This document shows, piece by piece, positions 40,898 through 48,738 of a DNA stretch of 64,000 nt. Positions within the stretch are counted from its first letter, which is position 1. Each line of letters begins with the position of its first letter. The notes below the pieces were generated by a model. It did no database searches, had not been told where the DNA came from, and saw nothing but the letters and a program-made list of their open reading frames with translations. Source of the stretch: Herbaspirillum aquaticum (lineage in GTDB: Bacteria > Pseudomonadota > Gammaproteobacteria > Burkholderiales > Burkholderiaceae_D); assembly GCF_002213425.1 (NCBI RefSeq), contig NZ_NJGV01000018.1, forward strand, positions 1 through 64,000. The letters run 5' to 3'. The translations under genes and the position numbers were made by a program.

Positions 40898-41929
40898 TCA
40901 TGCAGCGGGGTGGATGCGGAACACTTCGGATTCGCCGTGCTCTTCCAGCAATTGCAGCAGCATGCGGCGCATGATGAGGCCGGGCCGGTCCGAGGCCATG
41001 TGGAATTCCTGGCGCCGGCGCACGTCGATGCAGGCGTCAGGGTCGGTGGCTTCGAGGATCTCGCGGTCTTCCACCAGGATCGGCGCATCCCAGGCGATCA
41101 GCTCGGCTTCGGAACACTGCTCCTCGGTATCGTTGCGATAGAGCCATTGCGACAGCATGATGGCGCCATCATCGATGGGCGTGGCGCAGTTGTAGATGAT
41201 GTGATGGCGGCCGCTCTCCGGATAGGTGCAGCCGAAGCGACGCACGAAGGGCAGGTACCAGCGGTTGAACATGTGGCGTACCGTGGTATCGGCGGTGCTG
41301 CCGGTGACGCGATGGCTGGCCGGGACGTTCTTGATGGGCACCCGGGTTTCGGCTTCGAAACCGTAGTCGGTTTCCTCGATCTCGTATTTCTCCGGCTTGG
41401 GCTGGTCGTACAGGCCGAAGGTGGCGCGATGCACGTAGCTGAAGTGGGAGTTGTCGAAGGAGTTTTCCATCATGCGCAGGGCACTGGTTTCCCAGCGTTC
41501 GTAGAACTGGAAGATGCGGCGATAACCGGGCGCACCGTCCTCGGGAAACTCCGGGATATCGCGCAGCGGTTCTTCCAGCGCCACCCACACGTAACCGTAG
41601 CGCTCCTTGCAGAAATACGACTTCACGCAGGCGCCGGAGGGCACGCTGCCGTCCACGCTCTGCGGCACGCGCACGCAGGCGCCCTCGCCGTTGAAGGTCC
41701 AGCCGTGATAGCCGCAGACGATGTTGCCGTTCTCCACGAAGCCCTTGGACAACCTGGCCGTGCGATGGCAGCAGCGATCCTGCAGGGCGGCGGGCGAGCC
41801 ATCCTCCTTGAACCAGACCACCAGCTTCTCACCCAGGAGCGTAAAGGGCTGCGGACCGTCCTTCAACTGCGTGACGGGCATGAGCGCGTACCAGAACTTG
41901 CGCAGGACTTTTTGTTGAGTTACCAGCAT
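40898..41929 (-). CDS. Rieske non-heme iron oxygenase, large subunit
   Basis: Ring-hydroxylating or N/O-dealkylating oxygenase of 343 aa. The [2Fe-2S] ligands are Cys53, His55, Cys72 and His75 (CCH and CGYHGW). The mononuclear iron site follows the pattern N156-x2-D159-x2-H162-x4-H167. Length and motifs match single-component alpha subunits such as vanillate demethylase or methylxanthine N-demethylases, which use a VanB-type reductase; one is encoded at 44151. AGGAG precedes the ATG. No beta subunit is seen. It probably oxidises the compound imported by the linked ABC system. Confidence 0.88.
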   Translation of the reverse strand: MLVTQQKVLRKFWYALMPVTQLKDGPQPFTLLGEKLVVWFKEDGSPAALQDRCCHRTARLSKGFVENGNIVCGYHGWTFNGEGACVRVPQSVDGSVPSGACVKSYFCKERYGYVWVALEEPLRDIPEFPEDGAPGYRRIFQFYERWETSALRMMENSFDNSHFSYVHRATFGLYDQPKPEKYEIEETDYGFEAETRVPIKNVPASHRVTGSTADTTVRHMFNRWYLPFVRRFGCTYPESGRHHIIYNCATPIDDGAIMLSQWLYRNDTEEQCSEAELIAWDAPILVEDREILEATDPDACIDVRRRQEFHMASDRPGLIMRRMLLQLLEEHGESEVFRIHPAA

Positions 41930-42043
41930 GAGGTTGCTCCTTCTGCTTGGACTGCGAACGCCATGGTCCGCAGTGCTCCGGCCGGCGTGCCAACATGGTC
42001 GCCTTCGCCGAAATACGTTGGCTTCAAGGTGTCATGCGGCAGC

Positions 42044-43030
42044 TCAGGCCGCCGCCACTGCCCCGAAGGTCTGTTTCACTTTCATTTCCAGGTAGTCACC
42101 GATGGTGCAGGGTGCGTAGCGCGCAGGGCGTTCATCACTGCAGCAACTGGGCAGGCAGGCCACCACGGCGGCCTGGTCGCCATCCTGGAAGAACGGCAAC
42201 GAATAGCGCGGCGCGCTGCCCGCATTGAGCACGCGATGCGCATTGCTGTGATACAGGTCATTGCTCCAGCGCTGCAGCAGGTCGCCGATGTTGACCACGA
42301 AACTTTCGGCGATGGGCGGCGCGCTCACCCACTGGCCATCGGCATTGCAGATTTCCAGTCCGCCGATGTCGTCCTGCGCGAGGATGGTGACCAGTCCCCA
42401 ATCGGTATGGGCCCCGGCACCGATCTGGTTGGGCCGGGCACCGTCGGGCTGCGGCGGGTAGTGCAGCATGCGCTGGGTGGCGATGGGTGCCTGCAGCACC
42501 GGTTCGAAGAAATCCTCGGGCATCTCCAGCGACAGCGCGATGACGCCCAGCAGGCGATGCGACAGTGCGCGCACGGCCTCGTAATACAAACGTGAGTGCG
42601 CCTCGAAGCCCGGCAGGTCCTGCGGCCAGAGGTTGTGGCCATAACGCAGCAGCCCGCGTTGCACATACGGGTGATCGGGCGCGATGTCGAAGCCGAACTG
42701 GAAGCCCTCCTTCAGGTCAGCGGGCGAGCCTTCATCGAGGGCCTGTGCGCCCATGCGTTCGTATCCGTAGCCGGAGGGCGAGCGGCGCATGTCGATGGCC
42801 GATTTGCTGGCCTGGGGCAAGGCAAAGAAACGCCGCGCCCAGTCGAACTGCTGCTCCACCAGCGCAGGCGCAACACCGTGATTGACGAGGTAGAAGAACC
42901 CCACGTCGCGCGAGATCTTGTGGATCTCCCAGGCCAGCGCCTCGCGGCGGGCCCGTTCGGGCGAGAATGCATCGGCAAAATCGATCACCGGAATGCGGCG
43001 CGCGGTCATGGGTACTGTGTAGGGGATCAT
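42044..43030 (-). CDS. Isopenicillin N synthase-like 2-oxoglutarate/Fe(II) oxygenase
   Basis: A 328-aa double-stranded beta-helix oxygenase. The iron triad is His208, Asp210 (AHTDWG) and His265 (SNAHRVLN), and the 2-oxoglutarate-binding RxS is R275-S277 in RYSLPF. Bacterial members of this group act on small molecules and are poorly characterised; the name does not imply antibiotic synthesis. GAGG lies before the first ATG. It sits between the Rieske gene and the binding protein in the same operon. Confidence 0.85.
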   Translation of the reverse strand: MIPYTVPMTARRIPVIDFADAFSPERARREALAWEIHKISRDVGFFYLVNHGVAPALVEQQFDWARRFFALPQASKSAIDMRRSPSGYGYERMGAQALDEGSPADLKEGFQFGFDIAPDHPYVQRGLLRYGHNLWPQDLPGFEAHSRLYYEAVRALSHRLLGVIALSLEMPEDFFEPVLQAPIATQRMLHYPPQPDGARPNQIGAGAHTDWGLVTILAQDDIGGLEICNADGQWVSAPPIAESFVVNIGDLLQRWSNDLYHSNAHRVLNAGSAPRYSLPFFQDGDQAAVVACLPSCCSDERPARYAPCTIGDYLEMKVKQTFGAVAAA

Positions 43031-43099
43031 GGCGTCCTCACGCTAAACGGATCGCTGCTGCGGGCGGCACAAGGCAGCAGCGACCAGCGGATCACAACA

Positions 43100-44104
43100 T
43101 CAGGGCATGACCTTCATGTCCTTGACGAACTGGGTGGTGTAGGCCTTGTGGTAATCGGTGCCCGCCTTGAGCAGGCCGGTGGCGACCATGACGTCATAGG
43201 TCTGCTTCCAGCGCTCATCGGTCATCACGCCAATGCCCAGCTTGGCCGCATCCCCACCGGTGACGACCTTGAGTTCCTTGAGCTTGCCCAGCGCATAGGC
43301 CAGCTGCTCATCGCCCATGTTCTTGTTGTCGGCCTTGATGAGGGCATTGGCCGGTGCCGGATCTTCCAGGTAGCTCTTCCAGCCTTCGGCGGTGGCCTTG
43401 ACGAAGCGCTGCACCAGGTCAGGCTTGGTGGCGACCGTCTTCTGCAGGGTGACGATGGTGGTGCCATAGGGCGGGTAGCCGTCGCTGGCGAAGAGGAAGA
43501 ACTTGCTCTTCACGCCGGCCTTGTCGGCCTGGAACAGTTCGGAGGAGGGATAAGCCTGCTGCGCAATATTGGGATCGGCAAAGAAGGGCTGCAGGTTGAA
43601 GGTGTAGGCCTTGGACTGCGCATCGGTGTATCCGTATTTGGATTTCAACCACGGCCACCAGCTTGACTGGCCCGATCCCGCGACCAGGATGGTCTTGTTC
43701 TTGAGGCCGCCCAGGCTGCTGACATCGTCATGCGTCATCATGCCCTGCAGGTCGGATTGGAAAGAGGTACCGACGGTCACCAGCGGCAGCCCCTGCTCGA
43801 TGCCTTTCATCACCGCGAAGTCATAGCCCATGCTGAAGTCAGCCTGCCCCGCCACCAGGATCTGCATGTTGTTGACCTGCGGGCCACCCATCTTGATGGT
43901 CACGTCCATCCCATATTTTTTATAGATACCCTTGGCCACTGCCTGGTAGAAGCCGCCGTGCTCGGCCTGCGCATACCAGTTCGACAGCAGCGTGACCTTG
44001 TCCTCGGCGTGGGCCAGACCCGTCACCGACAGGGCAGCCGCGCCCAGCCACAGCGCGGCCAGCTGCCGCAGGAATGTCCGCTTTTGCATCGATTGCTTCT
44101 TCAT
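43100..44104 (-). CDS. NMT1/THI5-like ABC substrate-binding protein
   Basis: Periplasmic binding protein of 334 aa. The N-terminus is a signal peptide with a basic start, a hydrophobic core (about 14-28) and an AHA cleavage site near residue 33. The mature part begins with VTLLSNWYAQAEHGGFYQA, the usual opening of the NMT1/SsuA-like family that includes pyrimidine, thiamine-precursor and sulfonate binders. AGGAAGG precedes the ATG at 44104. It is the recognition subunit of the importer at 39221-40880. Confidence 0.9.
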   Translation of the reverse strand: MKKQSMQKRTFLRQLAALWLGAAALSVTGLAHAEDKVTLLSNWYAQAEHGGFYQAVAKGIYKKYGMDVTIKMGGPQVNNMQILVAGQADFSMGYDFAVMKGIEQGLPLVTVGTSFQSDLQGMMTHDDVSSLGGLKNKTILVAGSGQSSWWPWLKSKYGYTDAQSKAYTFNLQPFFADPNIAQQAYPSSELFQADKAGVKSKFFLFASDGYPPYGTTIVTLQKTVATKPDLVQRFVKATAEGWKSYLEDPAPANALIKADNKNMGDEQLAYALGKLKELKVVTGGDAAKLGIGVMTDERWKQTYDVMVATGLLKAGTDYHKAYTTQFVKDMKVMP

Positions 44105-44150
44105 AGCCTTCCTCTCCAGGTGGGTTGAACTTGCTTTGCGTACTAACCAA

Positions 44151-45170
44151 TTACAGATCCAGGACCAGTCGCGTGCCGGCACAGCGCGATACGCAAGGCA
44201 GGATGCGGCGTCCGCCCGCGCGTTCGGCGTCGGATAGCACGCTGTCACGATGCAGGGGCTGGCCTTCCAGCACGGTGCTCTCGCAACTGCCGCAGAAACC
44301 TTCGCCGCAGGAGGTGCCAATGACCACGCCCACTTGCGCGGCGGCAGCGACGATGCTCTGGCCGGGCTGTACCTCACAGCGCAGGCCGGAACGCTGCAGG
44401 ACCAGTTCGAACACGCGCTCTTCGGCATGAGCCTGCGCAGCGGATGGCGTTTCGGCAGTCGCCATCACAGGCGCAGCGAACAATTCGAAATGAATGTCCT
44501 CTTCGCGCCAGCCCGCCAGTTGCGCATGCCGCCGCGCGGCCTCGATGAAAGGTGCAGGTCCGCACACATAGAGCGGCGACGAAGACGGCACGGCGGCAAG
44601 TGCCGCTGCAATGGCACGCCCGGTCTCGATACCGTCCAGCCCCAGGTGCAGCGACATGCCCTGCGAACAGGCGGCCAGCTCATGGAAAAATGCAGCGTGG
44701 GCAAGGCTGCGCGCGAAGTAATGCAGGCGATGACGCCTGCCCTGCGCCGCCATCTCGGCGGCCATCGCATGCAGCGGGGTGATGCCGATGCCGGCGGCCA
44801 GCAGCAGCGGCGCGCGCGTGTCGGCGACGAAGGGGAAGGCATTGACGGGAGGCGATGCGCTGATCGAATCGCCCTCCTGTACCTGTTCATGCAGGAAGGC
44901 GGAACCACCGCGCGAATCGCTCTCGCGCTTGACGGCAATCACGTAGCAGTCGCGCTGCTGCGGTGTATTGCAGAGGGAATAGGCACGCACCAGACCGTCC
45001 TGCAAATGCAGGCGCAGGTGGGCGCCCGGGGTCCAGGGCGGCAATGCGGCGTGGTCTTGCGCCACCAGTTCAAAGAGACGAATCCCTTCGGCCGCATGGC
45101 GCACGGCTCTTACCCGCAACCGCAGCGTGTTGGCGGCACTGCCGTTGAATCGATCGGTGACGGCGTTCAT
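44151..45170 (-). CDS. VanB-type ferredoxin reductase (FMN/NADH/[2Fe-2S])
   Basis: A 339-aa reductase that passes electrons from NAD(P)H to a Rieske oxygenase. In order: flavin site RAYSLCN (62-68), nucleotide-binding AAGIGITPLHA (125-135) and YVCGPAPFIEAA, and a C-terminal plant-type [2Fe-2S] domain with Cys288, Cys293, Cys296 and Cys326. This is the phthalate dioxygenase reductase layout. It is the first gene of the minus-strand operon and the expected partner of the oxygenase at 40898. Confidence 0.9.
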   Translation of the reverse strand: MNAVTDRFNGSAANTLRLRVRAVRHAAEGIRLFELVAQDHAALPPWTPGAHLRLHLQDGLVRAYSLCNTPQQRDCYVIAVKRESDSRGGSAFLHEQVQEGDSISASPPVNAFPFVADTRAPLLLAAGIGITPLHAMAAEMAAQGRRHRLHYFARSLAHAAFFHELAACSQGMSLHLGLDGIETGRAIAAALAAVPSSSPLYVCGPAPFIEAARRHAQLAGWREEDIHFELFAAPVMATAETPSAAQAHAEERVFELVLQRSGLRCEVQPGQSIVAAAAQVGVVIGTSCGEGFCGSCESTVLEGQPLHRDSVLSDAERAGGRRILPCVSRCAGTRLVLDL

Positions 45171-45296
45171 CGCCCACCTCGAATGCCATTGCCGAAAAGG
45201 GAATTATTTGGACGACATGTTGCGAAAAACGGCAACGCAGAATGAGAGGGCGCTCGGGCAATGTGCATGGTCTCGTGTCCTGTCAAAAGAGAGGGA

Positions 45297-45316
45297 CCAT
45301 CGGAAGGCTCCGATGG
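45297..45316. promoter_or_regulatory. Inverted repeat, candidate operator of the oxygenase operon
   Basis: CCATCGGA and TCCGATGG form a perfect repeat around AGGC. It lies about 10 bp upstream of the TTGACA hexamer for minus-strand transcription, the position of an activator site. A small hairpin role is the alternative. Confidence 0.4.
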
Positions 45317-45457
45317 CGTCACGAGCAATGCCCCGCGAGAAGGTAAGTGTCTTGGTTACCGACTGCTAGCCGCTTCTACTCAATCGCTTCTTTAGCAAAC
45401 GGCGTGCCAAGGCCGGCAGCGTCGTAAACCCATGTGTTCTTTCTGCGATTCAATGAA

Positions 45458-45483
45458 AAAGGGACGGAAAACTCCGTCCCTTT
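45458..45483 (-). terminator. Rho-independent terminator of the dienelactone hydrolase gene
   Basis: Perfect 11-bp stem (AAAGGGACGGA with TCCGTCCCTTT) around AAAC. On the minus strand it is followed by TTTTTCATTG, giving the U-run. It lies about 90 bp after the stop of the gene at 45572. Confidence 0.88.
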
Positions 45484-45571
45484 GCCTGCGCGCTGCACAT
45501 CTTGGTGCGCCCTGCCTTGATCTGCATCAGAAGCGCACCAACAAGAAGCTCGTCGATTTATTGCATCAGCA

Positions 45572-46456
45572 TCAGGCCACGCCGTGCTGCTTGAAGAAGG
45601 CCACGACCTTGCCCCATGCATCCTTGGCATCCGCCTCCACATAGCTGGGACGGTAGTCGGCGTTGAAGGCATGGCCCGAATTCATGTACACATGGAATTC
45701 GGATTTGTTGCCCGCCTTCTGCAGGGCTTCCTTCATCTGCTCCACGGTGGAGACCGGGATGCCCTGGTCCTTGCCGCCGTAGAGGCCGATGACCGGGGTC
45801 TTCAGCGTGGGCGCGATATCGATGGGCTGCTGCGGGAACAGCGCAGTCTTGTCGCCTACCAGGCGGCCGTACCACGCGGCCCCGGCCTTGACCTGGGGGT
45901 TGTGGGCGCTGTAGAGCCATACGATGCGGCCGCCCCAGCAGAAACCGTTGATGCCCAGGCGCTTGATGTCGCCGCCGTTCTCGCCGGCCCACTTTACATA
46001 GGCATCGATGTCGCCCATCACCTGCGCATCGGGCACCTTGGAAATGATTTCCTTCTGCAGCTCGGCGATGGAGGTATAGGCCATGGGATTGCCCTGGCGC
46101 ACGAAGAAGTCCGGTGCGATGGCCAGGTAGCCCAGCTTGGCGAAGCGGCGCGCGATGTCGGCGATGTGCTCATGCACGCCGAAGATCTCGGAGACCACGA
46201 TGATGACCGGCAGGCCGGTCTTGCCCTCGGGCTGGGCGCGATAGGCCGGCACACGCTGGCCGTTGACCTCGATGGAGACCTCGCCTGCCGTCAGGCCCTG
46301 GGTATCGGTCTTGATCATGGTCTGCGCGCACACCGGCAGCACGGCGGCGGCAAAGCCGGTGCCCAGGGCGGTCTTGAGGAAGGTGCGGCGATCAGCGTTG
46401 CCGGACAGGTTGCTCTGGCCCAGCAGGCTGTTGAAATCATTGCGAAGGTCGTTCAT
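45572..46456 (-). CDS. Dienelactone hydrolase family protein with Tat-type signal
   Basis: Alpha/beta hydrolase of 294 aa. The N-terminus carries a twin-arginine motif, DRRTFLKTALG, followed by a hydrophobic stretch ending in VCAQ, which suggests export folded through Tat. The catalytic set is Cys in GFCWGG, Asp in GKDQGIP and His in SGHAFN. The chosen start (MNDLRNDF) has GGAG eight bases upstream; an ATG four codons earlier overlaps that ribosome site. Periplasmic dienelactone-type hydrolases of this kind have no firmly known substrate. It is monocistronic between two terminators. Confidence 0.87.
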   Translation of the reverse strand: MNDLRNDFNSLLGQSNLSGNADRRTFLKTALGTGFAAAVLPVCAQTMIKTDTQGLTAGEVSIEVNGQRVPAYRAQPEGKTGLPVIIVVSEIFGVHEHIADIARRFAKLGYLAIAPDFFVRQGNPMAYTSIAELQKEIISKVPDAQVMGDIDAYVKWAGENGGDIKRLGINGFCWGGRIVWLYSAHNPQVKAGAAWYGRLVGDKTALFPQQPIDIAPTLKTPVIGLYGGKDQGIPVSTVEQMKEALQKAGNKSEFHVYMNSGHAFNADYRPSYVEADAKDAWGKVVAFFKQHGVA

Positions 46457-46531
46457 CGGGTTCTCCATCTTGGTGGCACTTGGCCTCGTTGTGGTGGAAG
46501 TGATGGTGATGCGGGGAAGCGCCAACATGAA

Positions 46532-46555
46532 AAAGCGGTCCTTGCAGACCGCTTT
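46532..46555 (-). terminator. Rho-independent terminator of the chemoreceptor gene
   Basis: Nine-base perfect stem (AAAGCGGTC with GACCGCTTT) around CTTGCA; on the minus strand it runs into TTTTTCATG. It lies about 110 bp after the stop of the gene at 46668 and upstream of the dienelactone hydrolase gene. Confidence 0.85.
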
Positions 46556-46667
46556 CATGGCACCGGATAGGCTGGCATGTTGCGCACGCCGGCTTCATCC
46601 CCTGCCGGAGTCTAACCGCAATCGGCAGAACGTGTTGCGCGCGGCTTGACCAGGTTTTGACCCTGCT

Positions 46668-48365
46668 TCAGCCCTGCACCGCCAGTCCCGCATGGCCGCC
46701 CGGCAGCTCCGGCGCACCGGGCGTGACGTCGATGACGCGCTCAGCCGAAGCGGCCTGTGCATAAGTTGCAGAAGTGGACGAAGTCACGCGCGCCTGTTCC
46801 GCATCGATGCGGAACACGCTCACCAGTTGCTGCAATCCGGCCGCCTGTTCCTGCAGCTGGCGGGCCGCCGCCGCCGCCTGTTCGACCAGCGCGGCGTTCT
46901 GCTGGGTCATGTCGTCGATCTGGATGATGGCCTCGTTGACCTGCTCGATGCCGCTGCTCTGCTCGCGGTTGGCGTGGGTGATCTCGGTCATCACGTCGGT
47001 GACGCGGCGAATGCTGGTGACGATCTCGGTCATGGTGCTGCCGGCCTGCTCGACCAGCTTGCTGCCGTTTTCCACCTTGCCGACGGAGTCACCGATGAGC
47101 ACCTTGATTTCCTTGGCGGCCGAGGCCGAGCGCTGCGCCAGCGATCGCACTTCGGAAGCGACCACGGCAAAGCCGCGCCCTTGCTCGCCCGCACGCGCCG
47201 CTTCCACCGCCGCATTGAGTGCGAGGATATTGGTCTGGAAGGCGATGCCATCGATCACGCTGACGATGTCGGCCACCTTCTGCGAGGAGGCATTGATGGA
47301 CTGCATGGTCTCCACCACCTGCGAGACGATGCTGCCGCCCTGTACCGCCACGTCGGAGGCCGCCAGGGCCAGGTCGTTGGCCTGGTGCGCATTCTCGGCA
47401 TTCTGCTTGACGGTGGAATTGAGCTGCTCCATGGAGGAGGCGGTTTCTTCCAGGGCGCCGGCCTGCTGCTCGGTGCGACTGGAAAGGTCGAGGTTGCCGC
47501 GTGCGATTTCGGTGGAAGCAGTGGTGATGGTCTCGGAACCGCGCCGCACTTCCGACACGATCGCCGCCAGCTTGTCGCGCATCACGCGCATGGCGGCCAG
47601 CAGGCTGTCATTGTCACCGGCGCGGGTATCGATCACGACGGCCAGGTCGCCTTCGGCAATCTGGCCGGCGATCTGCACGGCGTAATCCGGCTCGCCACCC
47701 AGCTTGCGCAGCAGTTGGCGGGTGATCCAGATCGCTGCCAGGATCGCGGTGACCACGCCGATGGCGCTGATGATGAGCATCAGCAGGCGCGCGCGAGCAT
47801 AGGCGGCGGCGCTGCTGTCAGCGGCTTCGCGGTTGAGCTTGTCCTCCAGCGCGGCCAGCGCCTTGAGTTCGACCTGCCAGGATTTCTGCACCGGCAGGTA
47901 TTGCTCCTTCAGGAATTGCGCCAGTTCATAGGCCTCGCGGCGCTTGCCGAATTCGACGGCCTCGTTGATGAGCTTCTCGGCGGCAGCGGCCTGCGCCTGG
48001 ATCTTGGGCAGGGCCGCCTTTTCTTCCTCGGTGGTGTCGGCGGAGTCGGCAAAGAGCTGTTGCAGCTTCTGCGCGGCCACTTTGTATTTCTGGGTCTGGC
48101 CCTCGATGTATTGCGCTTCGATATCCACGTCTTCGGGCGCGGCGGGCAGCATGAGGTTGCGCAGCGAGATGGAGCGCTCGCCCACCGTTTCCAGCATCTC
48201 CTTGACCAGTGCGCTCTCGGGATTCTTGACCTCCACCACATGGGTGAAGCGTCCCTGCACCTGGTGCATGTTGAAGATGCCAAAGCCGGTCACCAGCACC
48301 AGCAGCAAGACCACCCACGCAAACCCGAGCCCCAGGCGCGTACCTACCTTCATTCCTGACTTCAT
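46668..48365 (-). CDS. Methyl-accepting chemotaxis protein
   Basis: Transmembrane chemoreceptor of 565 aa. A first membrane segment (about 10-32) is followed by a periplasmic four-helix-bundle ligand domain (about 35-190), a second segment (about 195-215, LLMLIISAIGVVTAILAAIW), a HAMP linker and the cytoplasmic signalling coiled coil. The hairpin tip is intact: [20 protein letters not shown] with [14 protein letters not shown]. No C-terminal NWETF-type tether is seen. GGAGGAG lies six bases before the ATG at 48365, which decides the start. Ligand unknown. It is a single-gene unit ended by the terminator at 46532. Confidence 0.94.
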   Translation of the reverse strand: MKSGMKVGTRLGLGFAWVVLLLVLVTGFGIFNMHQVQGRFTHVVEVKNPESALVKEMLETVGERSISLRNLMLPAAPEDVDIEAQYIEGQTQKYKVAAQKLQQLFADSADTTEEEKAALPKIQAQAAAAEKLINEAVEFGKRREAYELAQFLKEQYLPVQKSWQVELKALAALEDKLNREAADSSAAAYARARLLMLIISAIGVVTAILAAIWITRQLLRKLGGEPDYAVQIAGQIAEGDLAVVIDTRAGDNDSLLAAMRVMRDKLAAIVSEVRRGSETITTASTEIARGNLDLSSRTEQQAGALEETASSMEQLNSTVKQNAENAHQANDLALAASDVAVQGGSIVSQVVETMQSINASSQKVADIVSVIDGIAFQTNILALNAAVEAARAGEQGRGFAVVASEVRSLAQRSASAAKEIKVLIGDSVGKVENGSKLVEQAGSTMTEIVTSIRRVTDVMTEITHANREQSSGIEQVNEAIIQIDDMTQQNAALVEQAAAAARQLQEQAAGLQQLVSVFRIDAEQARVTSSTSATYAQAASAERVIDVTPGAPELPGGHAGLAVQG

Positions 48366-48738
48366 GACGTCTCCTCCCATGTGTTCATCGGAGGCCGGAC
48401 GGAAAGACGGAGATGACGACGGCCACGAACCGCATGCGGTCATGGCCGGTAATGAATGTGCTTGTCCCCTGCCTTCCTGCCTCAGCCTCGGTTGCCCGGA
48501 CCCCGTCCGGTACCACCCAGGGCGTCATCCCGTCTTTGTTCGTCTGCGGTTGCGACGCCGGTCTGCTTGTCTTGTCATTCAGGTGCTGGCTTGGTAGACG
48601 GTGCTGACACCTGCTGACCACACGGGTCGCGTCACGGCATCAGCTTGCCTTCCTGCCAATCTTGCTTTTTACCTAATCATTCACCCCCCTCGCTGACGCG
48701 CGGCGGAAAGCCGCATGTTCCGGGAGGGGGTGTGAAGA
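48366..48738. other. Intergenic region between polA and the chemoreceptor gene
   Basis: 373 bp without a supported gene. It should carry the chemoreceptor promoter and the end of polA transcription. A short GCGGC/GCCGC hairpin occurs at 48700-48714, too weak to call a terminator. A flagellar sigma-28 promoter was looked for and no convincing match was found. Confidence 0.5.

Larger units (their letters stand above)
45171..45571. other. Control region between the oxygenase operon and the dienelactone hydrolase gene
   Basis: 401 bp without a gene. It contains a perfect 8-bp inverted repeat at 45297-45316 and, next to it, a consensus -35 TTGACA on the minus strand (45281-45286), but no clear -10 at the right spacing. 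It also holds the terminator at 45458-45483 of the gene to the right. The short frames found here show no protein features. Confidence 0.6.

Noticed and set aside
45376-45672. Short minus-strand frame across the dienelactone hydrolase end and its terminator
   Set aside because: It runs through a clear terminator hairpin and overlaps the true gene in another frame.
46692-48359. Plus-strand frame of 555 codons opposite the chemoreceptor gene
   Set aside because: Antisense of a coiled-coil receptor with regular codon periodicity; no independent motif.
48600-48700. Possible sigma-28 flagellar promoter for the chemoreceptor gene
   Set aside because: A TAAA-like element exists on the minus strand, but no GCCGATAA-like -10 follows at the right distance.
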